DNA of 64,000 nt from Pseudomonadota bacterium (GTDB lineage Bacteria > Pseudomonadota > Gammaproteobacteria > Acidiferrobacterales > Acidiferrobacteraceae). The notes beneath the pieces were generated by a model, which was not told where the DNA came from, made no database searches, and saw only the letters and a program-made list of their open reading frames with translations. The stretch is from assembly GCA_021794595.1 (NCBI GenBank), contig JAJYQN010000105.1:26884-90883 (forward strand), in the 5' to 3' direction. The stretch's first letter is position 1. Every line of letters begins with the position of its first letter. Below are positions 1-9,309 of this stretch, in pieces. Both the position numbers and the translations under genes were made by a program.

Positions 1-2
1 TG

Positions 3-1076
3 GTCGGTGGTTCGACGGCGTTTTTCATGGCCTTGCTGGCCCTGGTACAAACCGACATTAAACGGGTCATCGCTTACTCGACCTTGTCGCAGCTCGGATA
101 TATGACGGTAGCGCTCGGCGCATCGGCCTACGCCGCCGCGATCTTCCATCTCGTGACCCACGCCTTTTTTAAGGCACTTTTGTTCCTGGCGGCCGGATCG
201 GTCATCATCGCCCTGCACCACGAACAGGATATGCGGAAGATGGGCGGCTTGCGTCGGTATATGCCGGTTACCTTCGTTACGACCTGGATCGGGGCCTTGG
301 CGCTTGCCGGCATCCCACCACTTGCGGGATTCTTTTCCAAGGACGCCATCATCGACGCGGTGTCGCGGTCGACTTTGCCGGGCGCCGACTATGCCTTCGC
401 GACCGTGCTTGCGGGGGTGTTTCTGACCGCCTTTTATACCTTCCGTATGGTCTTTATGGTTTTTTACGGTGAGCCGCGTATGGATGCCCATGCCCGCCAT
501 CATTTGCACGAGTCACCTTGGGTCGTGACGATGCCGCTGGTCTTACTTGCCATTCCCTCGGTGCTGGCTGGGATGGTTCTTATGCGGCCACTGTTGTTTG
601 GCCCATTCTTCAGTGGATCGATCTTCGTCTTGCCGGCCGATAATGCCCTGGCGCGTATGGCCCCTCATTTCCACGGGGTCATGGCTTTTATTGGGGCAAG
701 CTTCGTGTCTCCTCCGCTGTATCTTGCGCTCTCTGGCATGGCAATGGCCTGGTATATGTATATTTATAGGCCGACGATCCCCGCCCTTTTGGTTAAGCGG
801 CTGCACGGGGTGTATGAGATTCTTTGCCATAAGTACGGTTTTGACGAGATCTATATCGATGGTTTCGCTGCTGGCGCGCGCGCCCTCGGGCGCTTCCTCT
901 GGAAGATCGGCGATATTCAACTCATAGATGGCGTCATGGTGAATGGTACTGCGCGAATGATCGGGCGCCTGGCGCGGCTCGGGCGCCGGCTCCAGTCCGG
1001 CTATATCTACCACTATGCGTTCGCCGTCATTCTCGGGCTTTTTGTGCTCATGACCTTTTTCTTGCACCACATATGA
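3..1076 (+). CDS. nuoL: NADH-quinone oxidoreductase subunit L, C-terminal half (5' truncated by window)
   Basis: Membrane subunit of respiratory complex I; NuoL is the distal antiporter-like proton channel, in the inner membrane. The frame is open from base 3, so the start lies outside the window; about 357 residues remain of a family length of 610-680. Visible family marks are the QTDIKRVIAYSTLSQLGYM-type helix right at the start, the HAFFKALLFL segment with its lysine, many hydrophobic helices, and the long C-terminal stretch corresponding to the lateral amphipathic helix and last TM segment. Its stop overlaps the nuoM start (ATGA at 1073-1076), and nuoN follows, giving the usual nuoL-nuoM-nuoN operon end. 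The internal ATG at 27 is not a real start. Confidence 0.96.
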   Translation, partial: VGGSTAFFMALLALVQTDIKRVIAYSTLSQLGYMTVALGASAYAAAIFHLVTHAFFKALLFLAAGSVIIALHHEQDMRKMGGLRRYMPVTFVTTWIGALALAGIPPLAGFFSKDAIIDAVSRSTLPGADYAFATVLAGVFLTAFYTFRMVFMVFYGEPRMDAHARHHLHESPWVVTMPLVLLAIPSVLAGMVLMRPLLFGPFFSGSIFVLPADNALARMAPHFHGVMAFIGASFVSPPLYLALSGMAMAWYMYIYRPTIPALLVKRLHGVYEILCHKYGFDEIYIDGFAAGARALGRFLWKIGDIQLIDGVMVNGTARMIGRLARLGRRLQSGYIYHYAFAVILGLFVLMTFFLHHI

Positions 1077-2584
1077 TGGCGACGGCGATGGGATTTTATA
1101 AACAGGCTGCACTGACACTCGCGATATGGTTGCCCATCGTGTGCGGGATGGTCATTCTGGGGGTAGGGCGGCGATGGCCCAAATCCGTCCGTCCGTTGGC
1201 CGCGATTGGTTCCGTGCTCACCTTTATTGTGACGATCCCGCTTTGGGCCCTGTTTCACGCCCAGCGCTCGGTCATGCAGTTTCGTGAGAGGGTCGCGTGG
1301 ATCCCGGCCTTCCACGTTAACTACGCGCTAGGCGTCGATGGGATTTCCCTGCCGCTCGTTCTTTTGACAAGCCTCATCGGCATCATCGTCGTGATTGCGG
1401 GCTGGCAAGTCATAAAGGATCGGGTCCCGGAATATTTCGCGGCGTTCCTGATCATGGAGGGCTTGATGATCGGCGTGTTTTGCGCCCTCGATGCCCTGCT
1501 GTTTTACGTCTTTTGGGAGGCCATGTTGATCCCGATGTTCCTGATCATCGGGATTTGGGGTGGGCCGAATCGCGTGTATGCGACCATCAAGTTCTTTCTC
1601 TATACGTTTTTAGGCTCGGTATTGATGTTGGTCGCGCTTCTCTACCTGTACTTCCAGGCCGGAGAAAGTTTTAACATCCTTTCCTACTACCACCTGCATT
1701 TGGGCGAGACCGCCCAAATCCTGATATTTCTCGCCTTCCTCATAGCCTTTGCGGTGAAGATTCCGATGTGGCCGGTCCACACCTGGTTGCCGGACGCGCA
1801 CGTGGAGGCGCCGACCGGCGGCTCCGTCGTTCTGGCCGCGCTCATGTTGAAGATGGGGGCTTATGGCTTCTTGCGGTTTAGTCTGCCGATCGTCCCCTTA
1901 GCGAGCCACGTCTTGGCCGGGTTCATGATCACCTTGTCCTTGATAGCGGTGGTCTACATAGGGCTTGTGGCCTTGGTTCAAGAGGATATGAAAAAGCTCA
2001 TTGCCTATTCGTCGATCGCCCACATGGGCTTTGTGACGCTCGGCATCTTCCTCTTCAACCGTTTCGCCATGGACGGGGCCATCGTGCAGATGATCTCCCA
2101 CGGCTTCGTATCGGCGGCCTTGTTCCTGTGCGTCGGCGTCTTATATGACCGGGTCCATTCCCGGGAGATCTCGGCCTATGGCGGCGTCGTTAACCGGATG
2201 CCGGTGTTTGCCGCCTTCATGATGCTGTTTGCGATGGCGAACTCGGGCTTGCCTGGGACATCGGGCTTCGTGGGCGAGTTTCTCGTGATTCTCGGGGCCT
2301 TTAAGGTCAATATCTGGTATGCGTTCTTGGCCGCGACCACGCTCGTGTCGGGCGCGGCTTATACGCTCTGGATGTATAAGAGGGTGATTTTCGGGCCTGT
2401 GACCAAGCCCGCGGTGGCGGCTTTGTCCGATATCTCGCCGCGCGAGACCTCGTTTCTTCTGGTTCTTAGTATGGCGGTATTGGCCCTGGGTATCTGGCCG
2501 TTTCCGTTACTCCATATGATGAACGCCACCATACACCATCTTTTATGGCGTCCGGGTGTACGACTGATGGCCGGAGCACCTTAG
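1073..2584 (+). CDS. nuoM: NADH-quinone oxidoreductase subunit M
   Basis: Antiporter-like proton-pumping subunit of complex I, inner membrane, 503 residues, which is normal for the family. Seen in the sequence: the FYVFWEAMLIPMF helix with the conserved glutamate (about residue 144), the VKIPMWPVHTWLPDAH loop with the key lysine (about 234), the LMLKMGAYG helix and the QEDMKKLIAYSSIAHMG helix. About 14 hydrophobic segments are present. The start overlaps the nuoL stop (ATGA), which indicates translational coupling. The gene ends six bases before the first possible nuoN start. Confidence 0.97.
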   Translation: MMATAMGFYKQAALTLAIWLPIVCGMVILGVGRRWPKSVRPLAAIGSVLTFIVTIPLWALFHAQRSVMQFRERVAWIPAFHVNYALGVDGISLPLVLLTSLIGIIVVIAGWQVIKDRVPEYFAAFLIMEGLMIGVFCALDALLFYVFWEAMLIPMFLIIGIWGGPNRVYATIKFFLYTFLGSVLMLVALLYLYFQAGESFNILSYYHLHLGETAQILIFLAFLIAFAVKIPMWPVHTWLPDAHVEAPTGGSVVLAALMLKMGAYGFLRFSLPIVPLASHVLAGFMITLSLIAVVYIGLVALVQEDMKKLIAYSSIAHMGFVTLGIFLFNRFAMDGAIVQMISHGFVSAALFLCVGVLYDRVHSREISAYGGVVNRMPVFAAFMMLFAMANSGLPGTSGFVGEFLVILGAFKVNIWYAFLAATTLVSGAAYTLWMYKRVIFGPVTKPAVAALSDISPRETSFLLVLSMAVLALGIWPFPLLHMMNATIHHLLWRPGVRLMAGAP

Positions 2585-2593
2585 GGGAACGTG

Positions 2594-4027
2594 ATGCTGC
2601 ATATTGGACCTGCTATGCCGGAAATCATCGTGCTCGCCATGGCCTGCGCGATTCTCTTGGCCGATCTCTTCTTTAAGAGACGGTTTAAGTCTCTGATGTA
2701 TTGGGCCTCGCAGGCGACTCTGGGGATGGCCGCAATCGCGGCGGCGATGCATTCGAGCGCGCATTCACGCATCGTCATGCACGGCATGATGATCGCGGAT
2801 CGTTTGAGTACGGTGCTCGAGGTCAGTATTTTCGCCTTGACTGCGGTCGTTTTTGTCTACTCGAAGGCGTATATAGCCGAACGCGGTATCTTCAAGAGTG
2901 AATATTTCGTGTTGGCTCTCCTTGGTGTGGTGGGTATGTGTGTCATGGTGAGCGCGGCCCATTTCCTGTCTTTGTATTTGGGTCTGGAACTGCTTTCTTT
3001 ATGTCTGTACGCGATGCTCGCTTTACAGCGCGATTCGATTTCAGCGACTGAGTCGGCCATGAAATATTTTGTTTTGGCCGCGCTCTCCTCGGGGCTCCTG
3101 CTGTACGGGATGTCCATGCTCTATGGGGCGACCGGAAGCCTCGAGATCTCGAAGGTCGCAGCGATCCTGGCAACGCTTTCGCGGCATAACCTCGTGGCGA
3201 CCTTAGGGCTCGTGTTCGTGCTCTCGGGGCTCGCCTTTAAGCTCGGCGCCGTGCCTTTTCATATGTGGATTCCAGACGTGTACGAAGGGGCGCCGACCTC
3301 GGTCACGCTTTATATCGGGGCGGCTCCGAAGGTCGCGGCGTTTGCGCTCTTTTTACGCTTGCTTGTCGCGGGCTTGCACGGACTTTCGGGGTCGTGGCAG
3401 GACATGCTGATACTGTTGTCGGTCTTGTCCATGGCGCTCGGTAATATCGTAGCGATAGCCCAGACGAATCTCAAACGCATGCTCGCGTATTCCGCGATCT
3501 CGCATATGGGATTCCTACTTTTGGGGATCTTAAGCGCGCGTACGAGTGGATATGCCGACGCCATGTTCTATGCGCTTGTGTACGCCTTTATGACGCTTGG
3601 AGCCTTCGGCGTTATCATCCTCATGTCGCGCAAGGGCTTCGAGGCCGAACAGTTGGACGATCTGCGGGGCCTGCATCAGAGAAGTCCGTGGTATGCGTTC
3701 GTCATGCTGCTCTTTATGTTTTCCATGGCGGGCGTTCCCCCGACGCTCGGCTTTTACGCCAAGCTCGCCGTGATTCAGGCCATTGTGAGCGCCGGCTTTT
3801 ATGGCCTGGCGGTCAGCGCCGTGCTGTTTTCGGTCATCGGGGCCTTCTACTATCTGCGGGTGGTGAAGCTCATGTACTTTGACGCGCCGCAAGATAGTCA
3901 TGCCTTGCGCGGTTCACGCGATCTCCGATGGGTATTGAGCCTAAACGGCGTGGCCATGATCGCCCTCGTTCCCTGGGTCGGCACTTTCATTGCGGTGTGT
4001 CGGGCCACGGTGCACGGCTTGCCCTAG
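2594..4027 (+). CDS. nuoN: NADH-quinone oxidoreductase subunit N
   Basis: Third antiporter-like subunit of complex I, inner membrane, about 477 residues. Family marks are LGLELLSLCLYAML with the conserved glutamate, FKLGAVPFHMWIPDVYEGAP with lysine and proline-rich loop, and NLKRMLAYSAISHMGF. ATG at 2594 is preferred because AGGGGAA at 2583-2589 gives good Shine-Dalgarno spacing; a GTG at 2591 is the alternative and adds one residue. It is the last gene of the nuo operon; no clear intrinsic terminator follows in the 140 bases before yaeQ. Confidence 0.96.
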   Translation: MLHIGPAMPEIIVLAMACAILLADLFFKRRFKSLMYWASQATLGMAAIAAAMHSSAHSRIVMHGMMIADRLSTVLEVSIFALTAVVFVYSKAYIAERGIFKSEYFVLALLGVVGMCVMVSAAHFLSLYLGLELLSLCLYAMLALQRDSISATESAMKYFVLAALSSGLLLYGMSMLYGATGSLEISKVAAILATLSRHNLVATLGLVFVLSGLAFKLGAVPFHMWIPDVYEGAPTSVTLYIGAAPKVAAFALFLRLLVAGLHGLSGSWQDMLILLSVLSMALGNIVAIAQTNLKRMLAYSAISHMGFLLLGILSARTSGYADAMFYALVYAFMTLGAFGVIILMSRKGFEAEQLDDLRGLHQRSPWYAFVMLLFMFSMAGVPPTLGFYAKLAVIQAIVSAGFYGLAVSAVLFSVIGAFYYLRVVKLMYFDAPQDSHALRGSRDLRWVLSLNGVAMIALVPWVGTFIAVCRATVHGLP

Positions 4028-4168
4028 AGAGGGCTTGGGGTGCTACCGCCGGGGCCTGAAGACGGGCTTTTAGCATCCACGATTTGGGATTGCGCCAGTT
4101 CTCCCCTATGGCGTCGATGACGACGCCACCGCCTTCATCTTGCGTCACCTCACGGCTAGGAGGCCTTG

Positions 4169-4729
4169 ATGTCGTCCCGATTTACGGTTCTCAAAGCAAG
4201 GCTTCATATCGCCGATATCGACCGCGGCTATTACGGCGACCATGTTCTCACTCTGGCGCATCATCCCTCCGAGACCGATGAGCGCGTCGCTATGCGCCTT
4301 CTGGCGTTCATTCTGCAGGCGAGTCCTCAGCTCGCGCTTGCTCGCGGGCTGACTGAGGAAGACGAGCCGGATCTGTGGGAAAAGGATGCGATCGGCGATA
4401 TCCGCCTATGGGTCGAGGTCGGTCTGCCGGATCCCAAGCGGATCCGAAAGGCCTGTACGCGGGCGCAGAGCGTTCTGATATATAGCTACGGAGGCCGCGC
4501 TGCTCACGTGTGGTGGGAGACCCACCGCGACAAGCTCGAGGCGCTTCAGAATCTGACGGTCCTAGAGGTCCCGGCTCAGGTGAGCCAAGCGCTCGCTGCC
4601 CTCGTGCAAAGGACAATGACCCTCAATGGCACGATTCAGGATGACCAAATCTGGATCGCCGACGACAAGACCTCGGTAACGGTAGCTCTGGATGTGCGTA
4701 AAGCCGGTGCCCGTCCGCAAAGAAGCTAA
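4169..4729 (+). CDS. yaeQ: YaeQ family protein
   Basis: Small soluble cytoplasmic protein of the YaeQ family, whose fold is related to PD-(D/E)XK nucleases; the exact cellular role is unsettled. The 186 residues match the family length of about 180. Seen: an N-terminal segment with KARLHIADIDRGYY, then HPSETDERVAMRLLAF, EDEPDLWEKD, IRLWVEVGLPD and a C-terminal half ending in a beta-rich segment; the acidic ...DEPDLW...WVEVG pattern is typical of the family. The start is ATG 4169 after a good AGGAGG (4158-4163); TTG 4166 is too close to it. It is downstream of nuoN but spaced by 141 bases, so probably its own unit. Confidence 0.9.
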   Translation: MSSRFTVLKARLHIADIDRGYYGDHVLTLAHHPSETDERVAMRLLAFILQASPQLALARGLTEEDEPDLWEKDAIGDIRLWVEVGLPDPKRIRKACTRAQSVLIYSYGGRAAHVWWETHRDKLEALQNLTVLEVPAQVSQALAALVQRTMTLNGTIQDDQIWIADDKTSVTVALDVRKAGARPQRS

Positions 4730-4849
4730 GGTCGTGTCTTATTCCTGCCATAGAAGCAGGGCATGCTGTGCCCTGCTGACCCTTTGCGGATGGTTCGCCA
4801 TCGGCGTGTCCGCCTTACCCTTAAACCGCTACTTGAGACCCACAACGAC

Positions 4850-5302
4850 ATGAAAGTTTCCCGAAGAATGATCACCCTCTGTGCGCTCGTATTGAGTCTC
4901 GCTCCCACGCTCTCCTGTGCCGAGACGCGTATCGAGTCGGACATCGGTTACCGCAAAGATATTATGATGGCGATGGATTGGAATCTGGTGCGCATAGCGC
5001 AGGCTGTGAGACACCAAATCCCCTACAATCGCGATCGCCTCATAGCCGAAGGCCGAGCCCTACGCTCCTTAAGTACACTGCCGTGGGTGGCGTTCGTCCC
5101 GGGCTCAGACCACGGAGCCACGAAGGCAAAACCCGAAATCTGGCGGCAAGCGGCTCAATTCCAGGCCCACATCCGGAAATTCGAACAGGTCGCGGTGCAA
5201 CTGGAGAAGTCGACATCTCAGGGCAATTTGAGCGGGGTCGCGCAACCACTTACCGAGGTCGCGCAGGGCTGTCGATCGTGTCATCACCGATTTATGAGGT
5301 GA
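4850..5302 (+). CDS. Cytochrome c' family protein (periplasmic)
   Basis: Predicted periplasmic c-type cytochrome of the cytochrome c' (four-helix bundle) family, 150 residues. Seen: an N-terminal export signal (KVSRRMITLCALVLSLAPTLSCA), a helical body starting with the DIGYRKDIMMAMDWN segment, and a single CRSCH haem-binding site close to the C-terminus, the position diagnostic for cytochrome c'. The frame is open further upstream (from 4763) but the signal peptide fixes ATG 4850. Family members bind NO or serve as electron carriers; which applies here cannot be told. It converges with a b561-type cytochrome (end at 5364), which may be a functional partner at the membrane. Confidence 0.85.
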   Translation: MKVSRRMITLCALVLSLAPTLSCAETRIESDIGYRKDIMMAMDWNLVRIAQAVRHQIPYNRDRLIAEGRALRSLSTLPWVAFVPGSDHGATKAKPEIWRQAAQFQAHIRKFEQVAVQLEKSTSQGNLSGVAQPLTEVAQGCRSCHHRFMR

Positions 5303-5309
5303 AAGTAAC

Positions 5310-5370
5310 GGCCTAAGGGGCGGGGACAGGATGCCTTGTACTCGCCGTCTTAAGCCGCCCTTCCTAGGCC
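5310..5370. terminator. Possible shared terminator between convergent cytochrome genes
   Basis: An imperfect inverted repeat has GGCCTAAGGGGCGG at 5310-5323 and CCGCCCTTCCTAGGCC at 5355-5370. It lies between the convergent stops of the cytochrome c' gene and the b561 gene; the right arm overlaps the TAG stop of the latter. There is no strong T-tract, so this is a tentative call. Confidence 0.35.
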
Positions 5371-6065
5371 TTAACAATCGCCCAGGTGATGGCTGCGGAT
5401 AGACAGAGTGCTATGAAACTCACCCAAGGGCGCGCAAAGGTGAGCGGGGCCTTTGAGAGGCCGGAGGCCGCGGCGCGAGTGCGCCCCGTGATCATCGGCG
5501 TAAGGAGATTCTTGCCGCCTAGTATCTTATGAAGAGCGATGGCGATGACGTGCGCCGCTATCAGGCCGAGTAAGACATCGAAGCTCACTTTATGGACGAG
5601 CGTGAGGAAATCCGCCGTTCGATTACTCACAAGAGGGTTCAAGGGTCCCGCGCTCAGGATATCATCGGTCGCAAAGAGTCCAGTTCCGGTTTGGATCGCG
5701 AGTGCCAACAGAAACGCGATCACCGCCCAACCCCCAAGCGGGTTGTGGCCCACCGCGGCATCATGCCGGGGGGTTCTGAGTGTCGTGAGATATCGCCAAG
5801 TGGTTTTTGGCGAAGCGAGGAAACTGGAAAACTTGGCTGTTGTGCTTCCTATAAAACCCCACAAGACCCGAAAAATAATCAGCGCTAGGACCGCGTACCC
5901 TCCCCACATGTGGTAGGTCATCCCATTCCCGCCGAGATGGCTAGAGGCCCATTCCCATCCGATGAGAATAACCAAAGACCAATGAAACGCGCGTGTCGGG
6001 AAATCCCACAGCCGTCTGGGGGGTGTCATACGGGGGCTATCGTTATGTATGCGCGTTTCGTTCAT
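5364..6065 (-). CDS. Cytochrome b561 family protein (b-type, membrane)
   Basis: Inner-membrane b-type cytochrome of the prokaryotic cytochrome b561/hydrogenase b-subunit family (COG3658 type), 233 residues. Seen: the N-terminal RRLWDFPTRAFHWSLV helix with a histidine haem ligand candidate, HMWGGYAVLALIIFRVLWGF, a third helix near WAVIAFLLALAIQTGTG, and VLLGLIAAHVIAIALHK with two further histidines; a final hydrophobic helix lies near the C-terminus. Proteins of this type pass electrons between quinone and periplasmic c-type cytochromes. Its tail-to-tail placement with a cytochrome c' gene suggests, but does not prove, such a pairing. Confidence 0.85.
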   Translation of the reverse strand: MNETRIHNDSPRMTPPRRLWDFPTRAFHWSLVILIGWEWASSHLGGNGMTYHMWGGYAVLALIIFRVLWGFIGSTTAKFSSFLASPKTTWRYLTTLRTPRHDAAVGHNPLGGWAVIAFLLALAIQTGTGLFATDDILSAGPLNPLVSNRTADFLTLVHKVSFDVLLGLIAAHVIAIALHKILGGKNLLTPMITGRTRAAASGLSKAPLTFARPWVSFIALCLSAAITWAIVKA

Positions 6066-6282
6066 TGGCTCGCCGAATTATCGTAGGGGCCGCGATCATA
6101 GTAGACACCTAGACGACTAGCAATACCGAAGACGCCAAGAATGCGCCTAGCACTGATGGATGGTCTATGTCCGTGTCCCTGTCACCGATTTGTCATCCCT
6201 AAGTCCCGGTCATGTCACATATCTCTGCCACTCTCGGGTCCGTTACGAAGTCGCGTACCAGAAAACAAAAACGGGAGGAATT

Positions 6283-8673
6283 ATGGATATGTCGCGTCAG
6301 TCGCATCGTTTGCCTCAAAGCCGGCTTCCTTTGGCCGTGCCAATCGCGTTCGCCATTTATGCGATGGGGATCGCTCCCCACGTGTACGCGGCGTCGAGTA
6401 CGGCCTCCGTCAACGTAGGCACTGTAAACGCCAAGCGGGCAAAAAGGGCCAGAATATTGCTTCAGAAAACAAGCACTCGGCTTACAAAAAAGCAGATACT
6501 GAATTCCACACAGACTGAGCGTGTCATTGGCAAGCGCCAGATCGCGAGCAATGGGCCGGCGGCCGGGGCCGCGCAGGCGCTGGCGCTCGCGCCAGGGGTG
6601 GCGGTGCGCGGTTACGGTGGAGCAAGCGGCACGGCGCGCTATGAGATCGCGGTGCGGGGGGTCAAAGTCGGCTGGTCGAGCGTTAATGGTGATGTCGAGC
6701 GTAATGGCATCACGGTGTTGTTTGACGGCGTTCCGATGAATAACCTCATCGCCCATAATGGCGGTTGGGATTCGAACGAAATTCCGATTATGTCCCTGAT
6801 ATCGGCCGTTAACGTCATTTACGGGCCGGGGAATCCGGCTACACGGTGGTTCGATAGCGTTGGTGGTACCGTCAACTTTGTGCCCGTCCAGCCGACGCCC
6901 AAGGCCTCCGGCTCGGCTAGCATAATGTACGGCAGCGACCAGACAGAAGGCGCGAATCTTATCGCCAACACCGGTACGCATGGAGGGTGGTCGACCGTCG
7001 TAGCGGCCGGTTTTGTGCGCGACAATACGTTCCGGACAGGATCGTTTTCGGCGCCTAGTCGTTCGTCTGCGGTGTTTGCAAAGAGTGTAAAGACCTTCGC
7101 GAACGGGTCTTTAAGCGTCGGCGCTTATGCCGACGATACTACTGAGTTTCGGCCGAATTTCATTCCCGTAGCGCCGATTACCGCGGGCGCGGGCGGTACC
7201 GCCATAACGGTCGACGGGACTCAGAATACCCCCTTGTACAGCCAGTCGACGACGGGCTTTTATTCGTCCCTACCAGAATCGGTATGGTTTAAGCAGATCC
7301 GGGTGCGGGATCGCATGTTGTATTCCCAGCTTAATCTGCGCCTCGACAAGGATTTGACCTTTCACGATATGTTCTGGTACCGCCACGGCCATCGCGTCCA
7401 TTGGCGCGTCGACAACTACGATTACAATGGCGCGGCTCCAGGAACCGTGAATTCGGAATACTACAATCCGCGCTCAGATACCTATGGCAATAGCCTGTAT
7501 TTCGACTGGGATCTCCCCATGAATCGCGTGAAGTTCGGCGGTTCATGGATTAACGAGACCTACTCGACGCCTTATACGGGGTATAACGCGAGCGATGGGA
7601 CGAGTCCATCTAATCCGGTGCAGTATAATAACGATACCTTAAACAACACCTACCTAACGGCGTTTGCGCAGGATGCGATCTCGCCGATCTCGGCGCTGAC
7701 TATCACGCCGGGTATCGCGGGGGTCGATTTTCAGACGGAGTTCTTTAATAACGGTGCAAGCTATTCTCCGCCCGGGTCTGTAAATCAAACGGTGGCGCCA
7801 AACGACAATAAGGTCTTTACCCGCGCGGAACCGTCATTAGGAGCGCTCCTTAAGATCGACAAAGGCTGGTCCTTGTATGGAAACGCCGCCGAGACCTATC
7901 AGAACCCGGCCGATAACGCCTTTGGTGCGTATAGTGGGAGCAACACCATAGATCTCGCGAGCCTAAAGCCGGTTAAGAGTCTGGATTATGAGGTCGGAAC
8001 ACGGTTTTTGATCCGCAAGGCGGGCTTGTTGCGGCATTTCGTTATGGACATGGACCTCTATCGGGACACCCTGAGTCACGAGACCTTAGCCACCTATATT
8101 TCGACCGGGGGGAATTTTGCGACGACCGAGTTTGCCTCCGCGAGCGCGACCTATGAGGGCCTGAACCTCAGTTTTCAGGATAGTCCGAGTTGGCACTGGC
8201 ACTTGGTCGGAAACGTGGCCCTCACGCACGCCCATTTTAATTCCTATGTGCCGAGCGGGAGCACTCAGAACTACGGCGGTTACCCAGTGTCCTACAGCCC
8301 GGATCTGACGGCGGCCGCCGGCCTTGATTATCGGCTGGCGATAGGAGGCGTTCTGGTTTCGCCAAGCCTCTCGGATCAGTTCACGGGGACGCAATATCTC
8401 TTCAGCAATGTGACAAACGCGCCGACCAATAACGTCAAGATGCCGTCGTATAACGTCGTGAATACCCAGGTGGCCGTGAAGACGGGCGCCCAGGTGGCAG
8501 GTTTGTCGGCGGTAACCGTTACGGTGGGGGTCACAAACCTCTTTAACAGGAAATATAACCCTATCGAGTACATCACAAGCGGGGGTTATTTCGGGGGCAA
8601 TAGCGCCGGAGCGGTTTTGGCCGACCCCGGTGCGCCGCGCCAGTATTTCGTAAATGTGACAGCTCATTTCTAA
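6283..8673 (+). CDS. TonB-dependent outer-membrane receptor
   Basis: Predicted outer-membrane beta-barrel transporter with an N-terminal plug, 796 residues. The start ATG 6283 follows GGGAGGA (6273-6279); the open frame upstream to 6160 is not used. Seen: signal-peptide segment (LPLAVPIAFAIYAMGIAP..VYA), a basic Lys/Arg-rich stretch, the plug domain with ALALAPGVAVRGYGG, IAVRGVKVGW, GITVLFDGVPMNN and VNVIYGPGNPATRW, then a barrel rich in alternating aromatic strands ending with QYFVNVTAHF, whose terminal Phe is typical. No Fur-box-like operator or riboswitch is evident in the 217-base leader. The substrate is unknown (siderophore, metal complex or other). A strong terminator follows. Confidence 0.9.
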   Translation: MDMSRQSHRLPQSRLPLAVPIAFAIYAMGIAPHVYAASSTASVNVGTVNAKRAKRARILLQKTSTRLTKKQILNSTQTERVIGKRQIASNGPAAGAAQALALAPGVAVRGYGGASGTARYEIAVRGVKVGWSSVNGDVERNGITVLFDGVPMNNLIAHNGGWDSNEIPIMSLISAVNVIYGPGNPATRWFDSVGGTVNFVPVQPTPKASGSASIMYGSDQTEGANLIANTGTHGGWSTVVAAGFVRDNTFRTGSFSAPSRSSAVFAKSVKTFANGSLSVGAYADDTTEFRPNFIPVAPITAGAGGTAITVDGTQNTPLYSQSTTGFYSSLPESVWFKQIRVRDRMLYSQLNLRLDKDLTFHDMFWYRHGHRVHWRVDNYDYNGAAPGTVNSEYYNPRSDTYGNSLYFDWDLPMNRVKFGGSWINETYSTPYTGYNASDGTSPSNPVQYNNDTLNNTYLTAFAQDAISPISALTITPGIAGVDFQTEFFNNGASYSPPGSVNQTVAPNDNKVFTRAEPSLGALLKIDKGWSLYGNAAETYQNPADNAFGAYSGSNTIDLASLKPVKSLDYEVGTRFLIRKAGLLRHFVMDMDLYRDTLSHETLATYISTGGNFATTEFASASATYEGLNLSFQDSPSWHWHLVGNVALTHAHFNSYVPSGSTQNYGGYPVSYSPDLTAAAGLDYRLAIGGVLVSPSLSDQFTGTQYLFSNVTNAPTNNVKMPSYNVVNTQVAVKTGAQVAGLSAVTVTVGVTNLFNRKYNPIEYITSGGYFGGNSAGAVLADPGAPRQYFVNVTAHF

Positions 8674-8694
8674 GTACCGAAGACCCCTCCTTTC

Positions 8695-8720
8695 GGGCTC
8701 CTTGTGGGGCCCTTTTTTTT
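8695..8720 (+). terminator. Rho-independent terminator of the TonB receptor gene
   Basis: Stem GGGCTCC (8695-8701), loop TTGT, stem GGGGCCC (8706-8712) with one G-U pair, followed directly by eight T residues (8713-8720). It sits 21 bases after the receptor stop codon. Confidence 0.88.
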
Positions 8721-9103
8721 GCCCGGTATCGGGGCGCTCATGAAGGCGCAGGCTATCCCGTGAGCCGGCCATAGTGACGGAGGCGCAGCGGAACTGTGCA
8801 ATGGCGACCCACCAGGGGTATGAAGCGGGCAGCAAACCTGCGATCCGAGAACAAGAACCGGATAGAAAACCTCAGCGAGCAGGCAAGCGGGCAAGGAGCC
8901 GCAAGGTCAGAGGCGAGAACGCCCCACGTTTCGTGAAGCCTATCCCGCGGATCTCGATCACCCACGCGGGCCGGATGATGGTCAGGATATGGATGAGAGC
9001 GAGCGGCGGTTGCGTCAAGCGTTACAGTCCCGTGAGGCGGAGACATGAGGGGAATAGGGGTTACGGAGATGGTGATCGGGGAAAGTCGGTTTATAATCAT
9101 CTC
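8721..9103. other. Stretch without recognisable gene
   Basis: About 380 bases between the receptor terminator and a small ORF. Frames stay open by chance on both strands, but the translations are arginine-rich and low in complexity with no motif. It may be decayed accessory DNA belonging to the zeta-toxin patch that follows. Confidence 0.4.
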
Positions 9104-9280
9104 ATGAATACTCCATTTGTGACCGCCCCTGTCGCTTCGTCCGGCGAAGACGTTGATGGTAGGTTGGAGGCCGACATCCGGCGTCTAGAGACTATGGTTC
9201 CGCAGATGGCGGCCGCAGCCCAGGCCGCCGAGATCGATGCGCGCGCTCGGCTTGCGGCTCTCCATGAACGGATTGCTTAA
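9104..9280 (+). CDS. Small putative antitoxin upstream of a zeta-toxin relic
   Basis: A 58-residue ORF from ATG 9104 to TAA 9280. The product is acidic and helical, with an alanine/arginine-rich central segment (DIRRLETMVPQMAAAAQAAEID) that could form a coiled coil. It lies 29 bases before the first codon of a frameshifted zeta-family kinase frame (9310-9964), the place where antitoxins of zeta-like kinases usually sit. The frame is open further upstream to 8774 but that part has no features. The antitoxin role is inferred from position only. Confidence 0.5.
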   Translation: MNTPFVTAPVASSGEDVDGRLEADIRRLETMVPQMAAAAQAAEIDARARLAALHERIA

Positions 9281-9309
9281 GACATTGCGACCCTTCGGAA
9301 GAACGAGGC

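Noticed and set aside
4028..4168. Terminator after nuoN
   Set aside because: TGCTA/TAGCA complementarity is too short and widely spaced, with no proper T-tract.
6066..6282. Possible riboswitch or Fur box before the TonB receptor
   Set aside because: No cobalamin- or TPP-like conserved core and no Fur-type palindrome could be seen in the 217-base leader.
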